From Nitzschia sp. DOCU1 (taxonomy: Eukaryota; Bacillariophyta; Bacillariophyceae; Bacillariales; Bacillariaceae), in the NCBI GenBank assembly GCA_951394045.1, contig OX595988.1:868001-932000 (forward strand): 64,000 nt of DNA. Direction: 5' to 3'. A program made the translations under genes and the position numbers. The notes beneath the pieces are model-generated. The model had not been told where the DNA came from, did not search any database, and saw nothing but the letters and a program-made list of their open reading frames with translations. The first letter of the stretch is position 1. Each line of letters begins with the position of its first letter. Of this stretch, positions 1 to 9,095 are shown in pieces.

Positions 1-612
1 AAAGCGGTTGGAAGATGACACTGCTTCGTCATCAGAGCTTTCGGAATCTTCACTTTCTTCTTCTTGTCCCTCCTGTAAAGAAAGTTGTTTGCCAACGTTT
101 GAGTTTAGATCATCCATGATAACATTGTCGACGCCATGTTCGGTATTCCCAGCCGTCGTTTCCGCGTCTTCTGCCACCGTTTCCTTGACAGCATTTTTTG
201 GTTTTTCCGACATGATCTTGGCTTCCAAGGCACAATTTTCGACTGTATATCGCTGAGCTTCTTGATCACTCTTTGGCTTGCGGACCCTCACCAAGATTTT
301 GTTGTCCCTTAATAATCCTTCTTCTCGACAACGTTTCAAGACCCACAATCGTCGATTGTTCAACGAAAAATACCATGGTTCTTCTCCCGATCCCACAAGT
401 ACTTGAATGGGAGGCAAATCAGAGGCCTGTATTTTGCCTTGACGAATTTCTTCCAGAGTCTCTTGCACACTTCGACCACATCCACTAAAGTACGGACGAA
501 TGCGAGCATGCTGAAATCGGATGCGAGCAGGATCCACCATGATTCCTGCTGCTCCGCCGTCTCCACCAGCAGCATTGCTCTTTTTGGTATTTGTCTTTTT
601 CTTCTTGGCCAT
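1..612 (-). CDS. Conserved basic/acidic protein, C-terminus cut by window edge
   Basis: The frame is open from the ATG at 612 to the left edge, giving 204 codons without a stop, so the C-terminus lies outside the window. Residues 1-12 are Lys-rich (MAKKKKTNTKKS). Residues 31-55 hold a conserved-looking block including RIRPYFSGCGRSV. Residues 66-95 run LPPIQVLVGSGEEPWYFSLN and then NRRLWVLKRC. Block two, a 'preferred value, then FSLNNRRLW' pattern, resembles the ParB/sulfiredoxin-like fold in small eukaryotic proteins; that link is an inference. The visible tail is acidic and Ser-rich (SEDSESSDDE), suggesting disorder and a nuclear or cytosolic location. No signal peptide or membrane segment is seen. 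The function is not recognised. It is divergent from the metalloprotease at 1060. Confidence 0.75.
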   Translation of the reverse strand, partial: MAKKKKTNTKKSNAAGGDGGAAGIMVDPARIRFQHARIRPYFSGCGRSVQETLEEIRQGKIQASDLPPIQVLVGSGEEPWYFSLNNRRLWVLKRCREEGLLRDNKILVRVRKPKSDQEAQRYTVENCALEAKIMSEKPKNAVKETVAEDAETTAGNTEHGVDNVIMDDLNSNVGKQLSLQEGQEEESEDSESSDDEAVSSSNRF

Positions 613-1059
613 GATGGTACGCTTGTGAATGTTATTGTTACAATTGCTCGTCAAGAGATAACATGGGCTCGTATTGTTGTGTCAATGGGGGTCAAACCAC
701 ATTGGATGCATGACGATTGGATGGTCGTGGCAGTCTTCCCCCATATCCACGTCTCAAAAAATCTCACTGACTGTTTGTGACATCACAGTGACACCGCTTC
801 CGGGGTGGTGATGGAGGGAACGTGTTCGCGGGCTCTTTCGAAACTCCGCCAAACGAGAAGAAGAACCCGGCGGTGACGAGAAACTTCGCTCCGTGGATTG
901 AGAGGCAAACTCCTCACCATGCAGAAGGAGTTGCGGCGAGGCTTTCGAAGGTACAAAATATCCATCACGTGTTCTATTTTCAAAGCAAATCACATCCATA
1001 ATACTAGCCAAGAGCTGCCTCATTTCTCGCTGGTGAAGCAAGCCCCCCTTGCAAGGATC
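613..1059. other. Divergent intergenic spacer
   Basis: This spacer separates two divergently transcribed genes and probably holds both promoters. An in-frame extension of the right-hand ORF up to 898 exists. Its translation is low in complexity and lacks conserved blocks, so it is treated as 5' leader. No RNA gene or repeat is seen. Confidence 0.5.
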
Positions 1060-2355
1060 ATGGGACCACCACGCTGTTCCCTCGACGAGAGACCTTCGAA
1101 TGCAGTGGATGTCCTGCAACCTCTGCTCGACCATCCTCATCACCCTTCGCCGCCTCAACATCAACATCAACAACACCATTCTGCTGCTCAAATCAAAAAT
1201 GAAGAAGAAGAACCAATTATCTTTGATGACACGGTAGATTTCGGAATGGACGCTACCAGTGTTTTGTCGGTCATGTCCGTGGATAATAATAGTCGACACA
1301 GTGCCAGCAGTTGGATTGCTGCGCCCACTCAATACATTGATAATACGCGGCTCGTGTATGTTCCCATTACACTGGCATGTGGCACACAAGTCCATTGTGC
1401 TCCCGACGTCTTGTCGGGCTGTCCCATGGTCTTGCGCAGTATTCAAGCCGACGTGACGCACATTTTGAAGATTCTTCCGTGGTCGGTTCATGCACTCGTC
1501 AAACGCACACCGATTTGGATCAATGCGTCGTATTCGTATGGACCCAGCGATGATCCACGAGTCTTGCGACATTCCACAGCTCATCATGAAGAAGGATGGT
1601 TGGTGAAATGTGCTCGAGATCGACCTGAAAAGGCACGGGGCATTGAAATTTATAGTTGCTGGGATTTTGAACGAATGAGATTGCACTGGAATGGTTGTGG
1701 CTTGCTATTGCATGAATTTTGTCATTTGATTCATCAATTCTGTGTGGGGTTGGATCATCCCGGCGTAGAAAGATTATATCAACAAGCCTTTCATTCCCAC
1801 AAGTATAAAGAAATTTTGCGTCGAGACTGGGCGGGAAATGAGACAGAGACGGATATGGCCTATGCCATGGTCGATGTAAAAGAATTCTTTGCAGAAATGT
1901 CAGTGACGTATTGGAGCAATGGATATCATTCCTTGGATAAAGCAAACAATACCATCATGGAAGAATGTAGCCCTCCGCTGCTGGAACCAAATGTCACGGA
2001 TCGAGTCATGCAAAAGTACGGTTTGACGAATCATCCCTATCAGGACGAGCCCAACGACAAGTGTTCCTTGTTGACTTCTCTACTACATTCAACGACGGAA
2101 ACTCAAGGATCGATTCCAAAACTACGCATTGTCGACCCTATTTGGCAAGAGGCAGCTATCGGACGCGGTTGTCGGGATGTGACTCATTGCAACAAATTTT
2201 ATCCTTTTACCCGTGGCCAATTGAAACATTATGACCCAGAGTTGTACTATGCGATGCGGGATCTTTGGAACGAGATTGCCATGTACGACGACCCCGAAGA
2301 GGAATCGCCATGCTGCCTGAGGCTGCTCAAGTTTTTACCGTCCATTCGTAGATGA
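1060..2355 (+). CDS. Zincin-like (gluzincin-type) metalloprotease domain protein
   Basis: Single exon of 431 aa from the ATG at 1060; the in-frame extension to 898 looks like leader. Residues 15-50 are rich in Pro, His and Gln and probably disordered. The central domain carries LLLHEFCHLIHQ, an HExxH zinc-binding and catalytic motif. About 70 residues later comes VDVKEFFAEMSVTYWS, whose Glu is well placed to be the third zinc ligand. The arrangement HExxH plus (E)xFAE is typical of the anthrax-lethal-factor-type/gluzincin folds found in fungal and algal secreted or cytosolic proteins. That assignment is by motif only. No signal peptide is evident, so it may be intracellular. The substrate is unknown. 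A catalytic role is likely because both metal-site motifs are intact. Confidence 0.75.
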   Translation: MGPPRCSLDERPSNAVDVLQPLLDHPHHPSPPQHQHQQHHSAAQIKNEEEEPIIFDDTVDFGMDATSVLSVMSVDNNSRHSASSWIAAPTQYIDNTRLVYVPITLACGTQVHCAPDVLSGCPMVLRSIQADVTHILKILPWSVHALVKRTPIWINASYSYGPSDDPRVLRHSTAHHEEGWLVKCARDRPEKARGIEIYSCWDFERMRLHWNGCGLLLHEFCHLIHQFCVGLDHPGVERLYQQAFHSHKYKEILRRDWAGNETETDMAYAMVDVKEFFAEMSVTYWSNGYHSLDKANNTIMEECSPPLLEPNVTDRVMQKYGLTNHPYQDEPNDKCSLLTSLLHSTTETQGSIPKLRIVDPIWQEAAIGRGCRDVTHCNKFYPFTRGQLKHYDPELYYAMRDLWNEIAMYDDPEEESPCCLRLLKFLPSIRR

Positions 2356-2497
2356 TGATGAGTGCAAAGACTGCACCTGTGGCCAACTCTATTCCTCGAC
2401 GTCGCCATTGACGGATTTTTCGTCAGAATCTGGACAAGTCACCGAGAAAGAAAAAGGGAAAAGTGAGACGCAATTACAGACATCAGATACAATGCAA

Positions 2498-4013
2498 TCA
2501 ACTAGCATGTATCGCCCTCTTCTTCTTACAGTATTGAAAGAACTGGTCCAACTCAAAGACATTTTCAATGCTTCCCAAGAAGACCGGCGTACGTTCGTGA
2601 ATCTCTTTGGGTTGGACGTCAAGTATTCTACCTCTTCCGGTCGACCCTGCCCCTCCAGCTTGTTCCATTATCATGGACATGGGAGCGCATTCATACAAAA
2701 GCCGAAGCTTGCCATTGGGATTGGAAAACGTGGAAGGGTATCCGTAAATGCCGCCATTGATCAAAACGTTATGAAAGTCGGCCACCAATGCGCCGATATA
2801 ACGTGCCGTGGCCCTGTTGTTTTTCAAAGATTGTCAGCCATGGAATAAGCAGAGTAATCGTGCTACTTTCATCACTTACTTTTCGCCAGTAGCACTAGCA
2901 CCGGACTTGACCGCCGTGAGATATCGTTGGACGGGCTCCTCGTACTCTCGGTAGTTGGCCTCGTTGAAACTGTAAATGCCGCCTTTTCGGGGAACGCGGA
3001 TATCCTTCAGAGTGTGCAGGAAGCGACCACTGTCCGGATCGAGGGTAAAGCCATCGACTCCGGATCCCATCGTCAAGACGAGCACAGTAGTGGCTCTGGT
3101 TTTGGTAATAGGAATGAATATGTCAGCATTCACTCGTCCCATACTACGTTGCGCGAGTAGGTTCAACATTCGATCACTTACGAAAAGAGACAATATCCTG
3201 CTGCCACCAAGGAGCGCCCATCCTGAAGAAAAGTGGAAGTGTCAACCTGGGATCCTGGTTGCTTCTTGTAGACACCAAAGATGCTCCCAACAGGTAGTGA
3301 AGCGTCAATATTTTTAGAACCGTCAATGGGATCAAACACCGCAATATAATCACCAGACGCAAAGGCAGAATCCATCTATACCAAACACAAAACAAGAAAT
3401 GAGGGCAAAGCTCGAGAGACTACTACTACCAATGGCAGCCCACTGCAATGGTTCATACCATCACGTCAGAGCAACATCTCGGCTCGTCTTCTTCTTCAGA
3501 CGCCACCGAATGAATCGAGGAACTGCTTCCACAAAATGCACGTAGCATAATAGTATTGCATAGAACATCCAATTGCTGTTGAACTTCTCCCTGAACGTTG
3601 GCATCCAATTGACTCCCATCCTTGCCGACGGCAGCACCATAGAGATCATCGGTTTGCGCCCGTTGAACGATTCTGTTGATCTGCTTGCAAGATTCTGCCA
3701 CAGCTTGCAATACTCGTTCAAGATCTCGTAGCTCGGCTCGTTTCCAGCATTCAATTTCCAGATAGCGTTGAAAGGTTTTTAGATTTTTCTTTTTGGGTCT
3801 GATCACAGCTGGGCCCAGGTCGGACATTTGAAGCCGAGTGCTGCTAACAGTAGAATGCATCATCTGGGTTCCCCATTCCGTAGGTAACCTCCGCGACGAG
3901 ACTCGATTGCCCTGACCATAGCTCGGCGTGAAGGGTTGAAAGGAACTGACAAGATTGGCAATGACCAGCAGAAGGAACAAAGGGATTTTCGTTGTTGACA
4001 GTTGACGCATCAT
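2498..4013 (-). CDS. FBP: Fructose-1,6-bisphosphatase, plastid-targeted (4 exons)
   Basis: Exons in transcription order are 4013-3459, 3375-3182, 3095-2880 and 2813-2498. They join in phase to give 426 aa, and all three introns are GT-AG. The enzyme hydrolyses fructose-1,6-bisphosphate to fructose-6-phosphate in the Calvin cycle or gluconeogenesis. The metal/phosphate-site motif FDPIDGSKNIDASLPVGSI opens exon 2. GYCLFSATTVLVLT crosses intron 2, and the family C-terminal block ending IHERTPVFLGS is in exon 4. The N-terminus is a hydrophobic signal peptide followed by SSFQPF, an ASAFAP-like site, so plastid import is predicted. Between GSIFGVY and AAGYC the protein lacks the Cys-containing redox-regulatory insert of plant chloroplast FBPase. 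The start at 4013 (Met-Met) is chosen because upstream codons lack an ATG. Confidence 0.93.
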
Positions 4014-4671
4014 TCTTGTCAGGCTTGTCGACGACTCTGGCACCGTACAAACGCGGTTCAATCCAACACAAGAAGAAAAAACGAGGTGGAGTATCGTGCA
4101 GGCGAAAAATAACCCACTTGCTTTCGGGTTGAGCTGAGCAGTACAGTAGGTAGTAAGGAGAAGTCCCTAAACTGGGTGGGTATCAATATGCTCCAAAACG
4201 AGATGGGATGCTCCTCTTGGAACCACGCAAATTTTGGAATTTTGGAGGGGACGTTTTCTCGCGTCATTCGAACCTCCCTCCACATCATACGCGCACCAAC
4301 GTGTGCCACGTGGAAGTAAAGAGAATCGAAGAAGTCACTGGGATCGCATCTGTCGAATGTCCAAATCGCACAGCTCTATTCGCTCAAGCTAAGGAACGAA
4401 ACCTGTTCTAGTGTGGTTCACTGGCAGTACCCGTCCCCAACTACTACCTCATGGTGTCTCCAGCTCTAAAATAATCATTTCAGATAGTAAATTCTAGAGG
4501 AAGGGTATATATTCCATATTGCAAGACGTAGATACAGATTTCCAGCTCTGGTCAACGATTGCTTCATGCAGTCGCTGTCAGGGCTACAAATAAGATGGCG
4601 TGCAAAAAGGCTTTGCTTTCAAGATAGAAACAAGAAATTGACTCATTCGTTCTGGCCGTTAGCTCCCGTTC
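4014..4671. other. Intergenic, no gene seen
   Basis: This is the upstream region of FBPase and the downstream side of RCE1 transcription start-to-end order on the minus strand. Short ORFs on both strands show no family-like sequence. No RNA gene or repeat was recognised. Confidence 0.5.
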
Positions 4672-5679
4672 TTAACCATGAACAGCCGCTGGGAGCTGGG
4701 AGGGTAGTGGAAGCAGCAACCCACTCGAAAAGCCCCACTTGAAGCCAAATACTCCAAATACAAAGGCTGCCAAGAGAACTCTACGATGTGGGTACATGGG
4801 GTGCGTTGGTTGTACAAAATTGAAATCCGGAAGTCCCATCCAGTTGCAAAAGGCATGGCTCAGTGCCACTGCAGGCACGGATCCCGTTCGCACAAACGCA
4901 TAGGCCGCATAAGAACCGAATAGCGAAGTATAGACAAACTGAAAGGCCGTCATGAGTATGACTGGTTGTAGGCGTTCTCCCTTGGAGAGCCGCGTCATAG
5001 CATGATGGACATGTGCTACTCCGAAGCAGAATGGCGAGACGAGAGCCACCCGCAGCGGTGACATGCCCGATCCGAGTAGTGCGGGGACTATGCAACCACG
5101 AAAGACAACCTCTTCCGTCCACGGGGCCACTATAAGGTTTCGGATCAAAATCCATCGTTCCTCAGGACTGCTTGGATTGACGAAGGATTGCAACGTCGGA
5201 TTTATCATTCGTCGAAAACTCTCCTCTGGCAGGGTGCCAGTCTTTTGTCCTCGCGCCCGAGCTGCGTTTCGGTAATCCGAGACTTGAAGAAAACCTGCCA
5301 AAATAGATCCAAAGTATAAGATCATTGTATGAGTCAGAACTCCAACGACGGATCGTAATCTTGGACGGAATACATGGTCGGAGAGGGAGAACGTGTTTGT
5401 CGATTCATCCACAGGCGCGATGGAGGCACAAAAGAGAAAGGGATACGAGGCGACGGCTCCTGCCGAAACAAACAGCGATGCAAATATCCGATACTGAATG
5501 TGTCGAAAATGATCACGATCCAGTTTGCGCACTTTGCTTGGGACCAAAATGTAGAGTGCCCCAACGTAGGCGGATGCCAATGCCAGGCAATACAATATGG
5601 CGAAAAATCGGGAGTAGTTGCTTCGATGAATGCACCTCCCAAAGAAGGCCACCGAAACAAGCTCTTTCACATTCACCAT
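4672..5679 (-). CDS. RCE1: CAAX prenyl endopeptidase 2 (RCE1)
   Basis: Single exon, 335 aa, ATG at 5679. RCE1 is an ER-membrane glutamyl protease that removes the -AAX tripeptide from farnesylated or geranylgeranylated CAAX proteins such as Ras-like GTPases. The diagnostic motifs are present in order. APWTEEVVFRGC supplies the EE...R catalytic glutamates near residue 190, FCFGVAHVHH supplies the first His motif, and LSHAFCNWMGLP supplies the second His/Asn motif. The chain is strongly hydrophobic with about seven predicted membrane segments. Its length is in the range of eukaryotic RCE1. It is encoded on the same strand as FBPase but there is no reason to link the two functionally. Confidence 0.92.
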   Translation of the reverse strand: MVNVKELVSVAFFGRCIHRSNYSRFFAILYCLALASAYVGALYILVPSKVRKLDRDHFRHIQYRIFASLFVSAGAVASYPFLFCASIAPVDESTNTFSLSDHVFRPRLRSVVGVLTHTMILYFGSILAGFLQVSDYRNAARARGQKTGTLPEESFRRMINPTLQSFVNPSSPEERWILIRNLIVAPWTEEVVFRGCIVPALLGSGMSPLRVALVSPFCFGVAHVHHAMTRLSKGERLQPVILMTAFQFVYTSLFGSYAAYAFVRTGSVPAVALSHAFCNWMGLPDFNFVQPTHPMYPHRRVLLAAFVFGVFGFKWGFSSGLLLPLPSQLPAAVHG

Positions 5680-6164
5680 GGGGGTAGCTTTGTTCTCCTT
5701 GGAGAAAGATGCAAGTCTGCCTCGGTCTCTTCAACGAGAATGGGTGGAGATGAATCTTTTCTGCTATGGGCCCGAAAGTCATAATGAGAAAAAGAGATCC
5801 GATGGGTCATTATCAGTAGTCCACTTACACACGTACCTACTATCTAAAGGTATGTATGACGCAAATGACGAAAGCCGACCCGTACGACTGTGACTCCCAT
5901 ACTGTACATACGCCTGCGATCACCTCTGCCGGGACTCGCGACACGACAGCGACCAAGATCAAAAGACCAGCCACACGTGAACCCGCCTGCGATTGCTTCC
6001 CCGACTCACGACGATGGTGCGATCACACTGTCTACTAGCTAGGGCAAGATTGGAAAATTCGGAAATGAAAAGCACACAGTTGTATTCGTTTTGCGATTAC
6101 TCTATTTGTTTCGCCTACTAATCTTGCGCGAAGGTTCTCCATCACGGCTTCTTGGGAACGGGCG
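5680..6164. other. Intergenic, no gene seen
   Basis: This is the 5' side of RCE1 (minus strand) and of the broken repeat gene (plus strand). Small ORFs here look random. If the repeat gene once had a signal peptide or further repeats they are not recognisable in this stretch. Confidence 0.45.
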
Positions 6165-7011
6165 TTGGCGTGGGGGGTGTGGGAGCGCGTGTGGGAGCTA
6201 GTACAAGCTCTCCTACCGGCCGGTTGTGCTGCCATGCTGACTCCAAGTCCGTTCCCCTCTGAATTTCCCAGTTTGGCTCCGTCAGTTTTTGGAGGATATT
6301 ACCCAAACGCCGAAACCAGCAGCACCTCTTCGCCGAGCGATGGAGGCTGTGTCGAATTGAAACTGGAATTCAAGACCGATAGTTGGCCCGAAGAAACCAC
6401 CAGCAGCTTCTCTGCGAAAAACGCCAACAACGGAATCGTCGTGATACTAGAGGGAAATAGCTTTGATGCAGAACGTGTGTACAACTTTGACGCCTGCGTG
6501 CCGGAAGACCTTTGCACCGCCTTGAGTTTTTTCGACGACTATGGCGACGGTCTCTTCGGCGATGGTTATCTTATTGTCTATTGTCACTTGGAACAACCAG
6601 AAAATTTACAATGGCTGGGACCTCGGCACTGGTATGCAGTGGGAATTGGGAAATGGCTGTGGACGTGAGTCTGAGGTTCCTGTCGATCCCACGGACGGAA
6701 ACTGTGCTGCCCTGAAATAAGAGTTACGCACTGACGATTTCCCCGAGGAAAATTCCATCTCCTTGACGAGCGACGTTGTGGAATTATCTGGGATGTACAT
6801 ACGTGCTGGAACTCTGCTCCCGAACAACGACTACAAGGACCAAGCGTGTATCCCCAACGACGGATGTACCATTTTGGATGTGAGTGATACACATGGGGAC
6901 GGTTTGATCGACGGTGGGTACTTGGTGATCACGTATGGTAGCCAAGAACTTTTCAACAATGAGGACGTCGGATTTAGTAACTTCACCGTTGCGTTGGGAG
7001 ACCGCTGCTAA
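6165..7011 (+). pseudogene. Broken two-repeat surface/secreted protein
   Basis: Two diverged copies of one roughly 120-residue repeat are visible. Copy 1 (about 6340-6665) has CVELKLEFKTDSWPEE, then an acidic FDDYGDGLFGDGYLIVY block. Copy 2 (about 6705-7011) has CAALK-stop-ELRTDDFPEE, then DTHGDGLIDGGYLVITYGS. Two breaks separate them. A TAA at about 6718 replaces one residue of copy 2. Near 6585 the frame must change for copy 1 to finish as WNNQKIYNGWDLGTGMQWEL..GNGC, which parallels copy 2. A Pro/Ser linker (SPFPSEFPSLAPS) precedes copy 1, as is common in diatom extracellular proteins. No ATG with a signal peptide is found upstream, so the 5' end may also be lost. A GTGAG...AG intron across the TAA is possible but would remove conserved repeat residues. 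Confidence 0.6.
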
Positions 7012-7175
7012 AAAAAGCTCCTGCGTTTTCGCCTCGGAGGAAAAGGCAGAACAAAATTAAAGTCAATTTAGTCAAATGAACGACAAAAAGAAATGTATGG
7101 TGCATGTGTTTGTACGATGTAGTGTAGAGGTGGTTTACGACTCAGTCGAGCAATTTAGTAGCCGTTCTTATTACG

Positions 7176-8693
7176 CTACTTTTCTTCCTCCTCCTCTGGT
7201 TCTTCAAACGCCGTATCTTCCATTTTGTGGTACCAAGATGGTAATCTGGATGTCGCCAATCGGTAGTCATAGAAGATTTCTTCGTTGCAAATATCCCTCG
7301 TTGCAATCAAGCACATGCTGTGCATGTCCACGGCGTCGCGATCCCAGAGGCCGCTCATGAGCGTCAAGTTCCGTGGTCTCGCATACGTATTGGGGATATA
7401 TTGTTTCAGAGACGCACCGAGATTCATGCCCTGAGTGAAATTGACCATGACGCATCGTGCGTTTGGAGGATTGGTGGGAGTTGGATGATTCACTACATGC
7501 CCCAAGGCCATCATGTTGGTGTTGTTCCCTGTCAGAACGGTATATGGTGACTTTCGAGAGTCAATCATAAAGTCGTCAGGTCGCAGAGACATTTGATAGT
7601 GATCGTTCTTTTCCAGTTGTCGTTCCACTTCGATTGGTAGATTCACTAGGTGCTCTTTCGACCACACCTCACCTGGCTGAAACGCCAAGATGGATCCAGC
7701 CTTGGCGTATCCGTCCACGTAAACTCCACGACCCGCTCCTGTAATTGAAGATTGGAGAGCAATAACGGCATACCCCCACTCATCTCTCATTTTCGCAGCC
7801 CGACACAAGTTGATAGCTTGATAGTGTCGTATTTGTTCATTTCGATTCTCGTCAATCGTTTCGTGGTAGCCGAAATGATCCGCATCGACCCAGCTCACCA
7901 CCTTCTTCTCCTGTTGCTGTTGTTGTTGCTGAGCATCACCTTCTGCGACTTTTGTGGAAGCTTGGTTTGTGGCTTGTTGTCGATACGCATGGCGTCGTTG
8001 AATCAACGTTTCCAGGGCTCCCCGTCGGATTTCCAAATAGGTCGTCGGCGACGCCCCTTTGGCAGCTTTTCGGGGATTCGCATCGGCCAAGGCATCAATG
8101 GTTTTCTCCAATTCTAGCTGTAGAGTTCGATCCAAAATATCATTACCAATACTCGAATCATCCAAATCAAACCCCAGACTTTCGTCCACTTTTCTCATTG
8201 CCGCAAACAGCTCTACGACTTGCGTTTCGAGTGCACTTTGCAATTCATGTCGTAGCTGCAGAATCGTCTTGGTATCCAAGTTTTTACCTTCCAAACTTTC
8301 AAATGCCATGTCAATGACAGCTTCACGGTCTTTGGAAGGATGGTCCAGACTGAGTCGTCGAAATTCCAACGCCAAGAGAATCAAGGTGGCATCTTTTCGT
8401 TCTTGAATTCGACGGGGACTTTCCACATCCTCACCTCCTCGGGTACGAGCGGATCCGAGCGTAGCACCACCATCTCGAGAAGAATCTGGTCGAATAAACG
8501 GATTCTTCCACCAGGACGACGACAGTGTGCGAGAAGTCGAGTAGTGGCGGAATTGTCGCGTGATGGCATCATGTTGCTGGGACGATCGTCTCAGTGTAAC
8601 ACGACGAGCTAGTGATGCAATGACATCATCCAACGGTGGTCTAGAACGCGGCGGCAAAGCCAAAAGGCGTCTTGTAGCAAGTGACACGGGCAT
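7176..8693 (-). CDS. SETD9: SET-domain protein, SETD9-like
   Basis: Single exon, 505 aa. The SET domain is C-terminal, from about residue 300. It includes SSITGAGRGVYVDGYAKAGS (start of the SET fold), MALGHVVNHPTPTNPPNARC (the NHS-like cofactor/active-site region) and IATRDICNEEIFYDYR (the conserved Glu-Glu...Tyr end). Gene order within the domain and LKQYIPNTYARP match vertebrate SETD9, a putative lysine methyltransferase of uncertain substrate. The N-terminus is rich in Arg and Ser with RHYSTSRTLSS and could be a mitochondrial presequence. Residues about 100-250 are helical, and a run of seven Gln near residue 262 marks a CAG-type microsatellite at 7905-7930. SETD9 orthology is by eye, so the confidence is for the SET family. 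Confidence 0.8.
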   Translation of the reverse strand: MPVSLATRRLLALPPRSRPPLDDVIASLARRVTLRRSSQQHDAITRQFRHYSTSRTLSSSWWKNPFIRPDSSRDGGATLGSARTRGGEDVESPRRIQERKDATLILLALEFRRLSLDHPSKDREAVIDMAFESLEGKNLDTKTILQLRHELQSALETQVVELFAAMRKVDESLGFDLDDSSIGNDILDRTLQLELEKTIDALADANPRKAAKGASPTTYLEIRRGALETLIQRRHAYRQQATNQASTKVAEGDAQQQQQQQEKKVVSWVDADHFGYHETIDENRNEQIRHYQAINLCRAAKMRDEWGYAVIALQSSITGAGRGVYVDGYAKAGSILAFQPGEVWSKEHLVNLPIEVERQLEKNDHYQMSLRPDDFMIDSRKSPYTVLTGNNTNMMALGHVVNHPTPTNPPNARCVMVNFTQGMNLGASLKQYIPNTYARPRNLTLMSGLWDRDAVDMHSMCLIATRDICNEEIFYDYRLATSRLPSWYHKMEDTAFEEPEEEEEK

Positions 8694-9095
8694 TATTGGT
8701 GTTTTATGTTATGACGCTACGAATCGAATCGTCATATGGTTGCCATGGTCAAAGATCATCCTCTGTGGTCGTCGAGACACGTGTTGGATAACAGATCCAC
8801 CGATGAGGTGCGCGTCCGTGCGCGCTTCGGAGTAGGAAGGAGGAAATGATGACGGAATGACGGATGGACTAAAAGATCTTTGATTGACTGACTCGACTTC
8901 TCACGCTTCCGACGACGCATTTTTGAAATAGGCGCGCGCCGCGCCCGCTGCGACCATTCTTGCTTGTGCTCTCAACATTCCAAAGCAAAAACGAATTCTC
9001 AAAGAACGGCAGCGTTGTGGATGGTAATGTCACGTCTCTTCATAGTAAGAGGCACAAACTATCCACACACAGCCATTCATGTATGTACTTGCATC
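8694..9095. other. Divergent intergenic spacer
   Basis: This spacer lies between SETD9-like (minus) and sulfatase 1 (plus) and is probably a shared promoter region. An in-frame extension of the sulfatase ORF to 8964 lacks conserved sequence and is taken as leader. The GC-rich stretch ggcgcgcgccgcgcccgctg is at about 8931-8950. Confidence 0.5.

Noticed and set aside
754..1686. 310-codon minus-strand ORF
   Set aside because: It is antisense to the metalloprotease at 1060-2355, has no domain-like blocks, and the plus strand has conserved motifs.
6665..6723. A GTGAGT...AG intron in the broken repeat gene
   Set aside because: It would remove residues that align with the other repeat copy and would not repair the earlier frame change.
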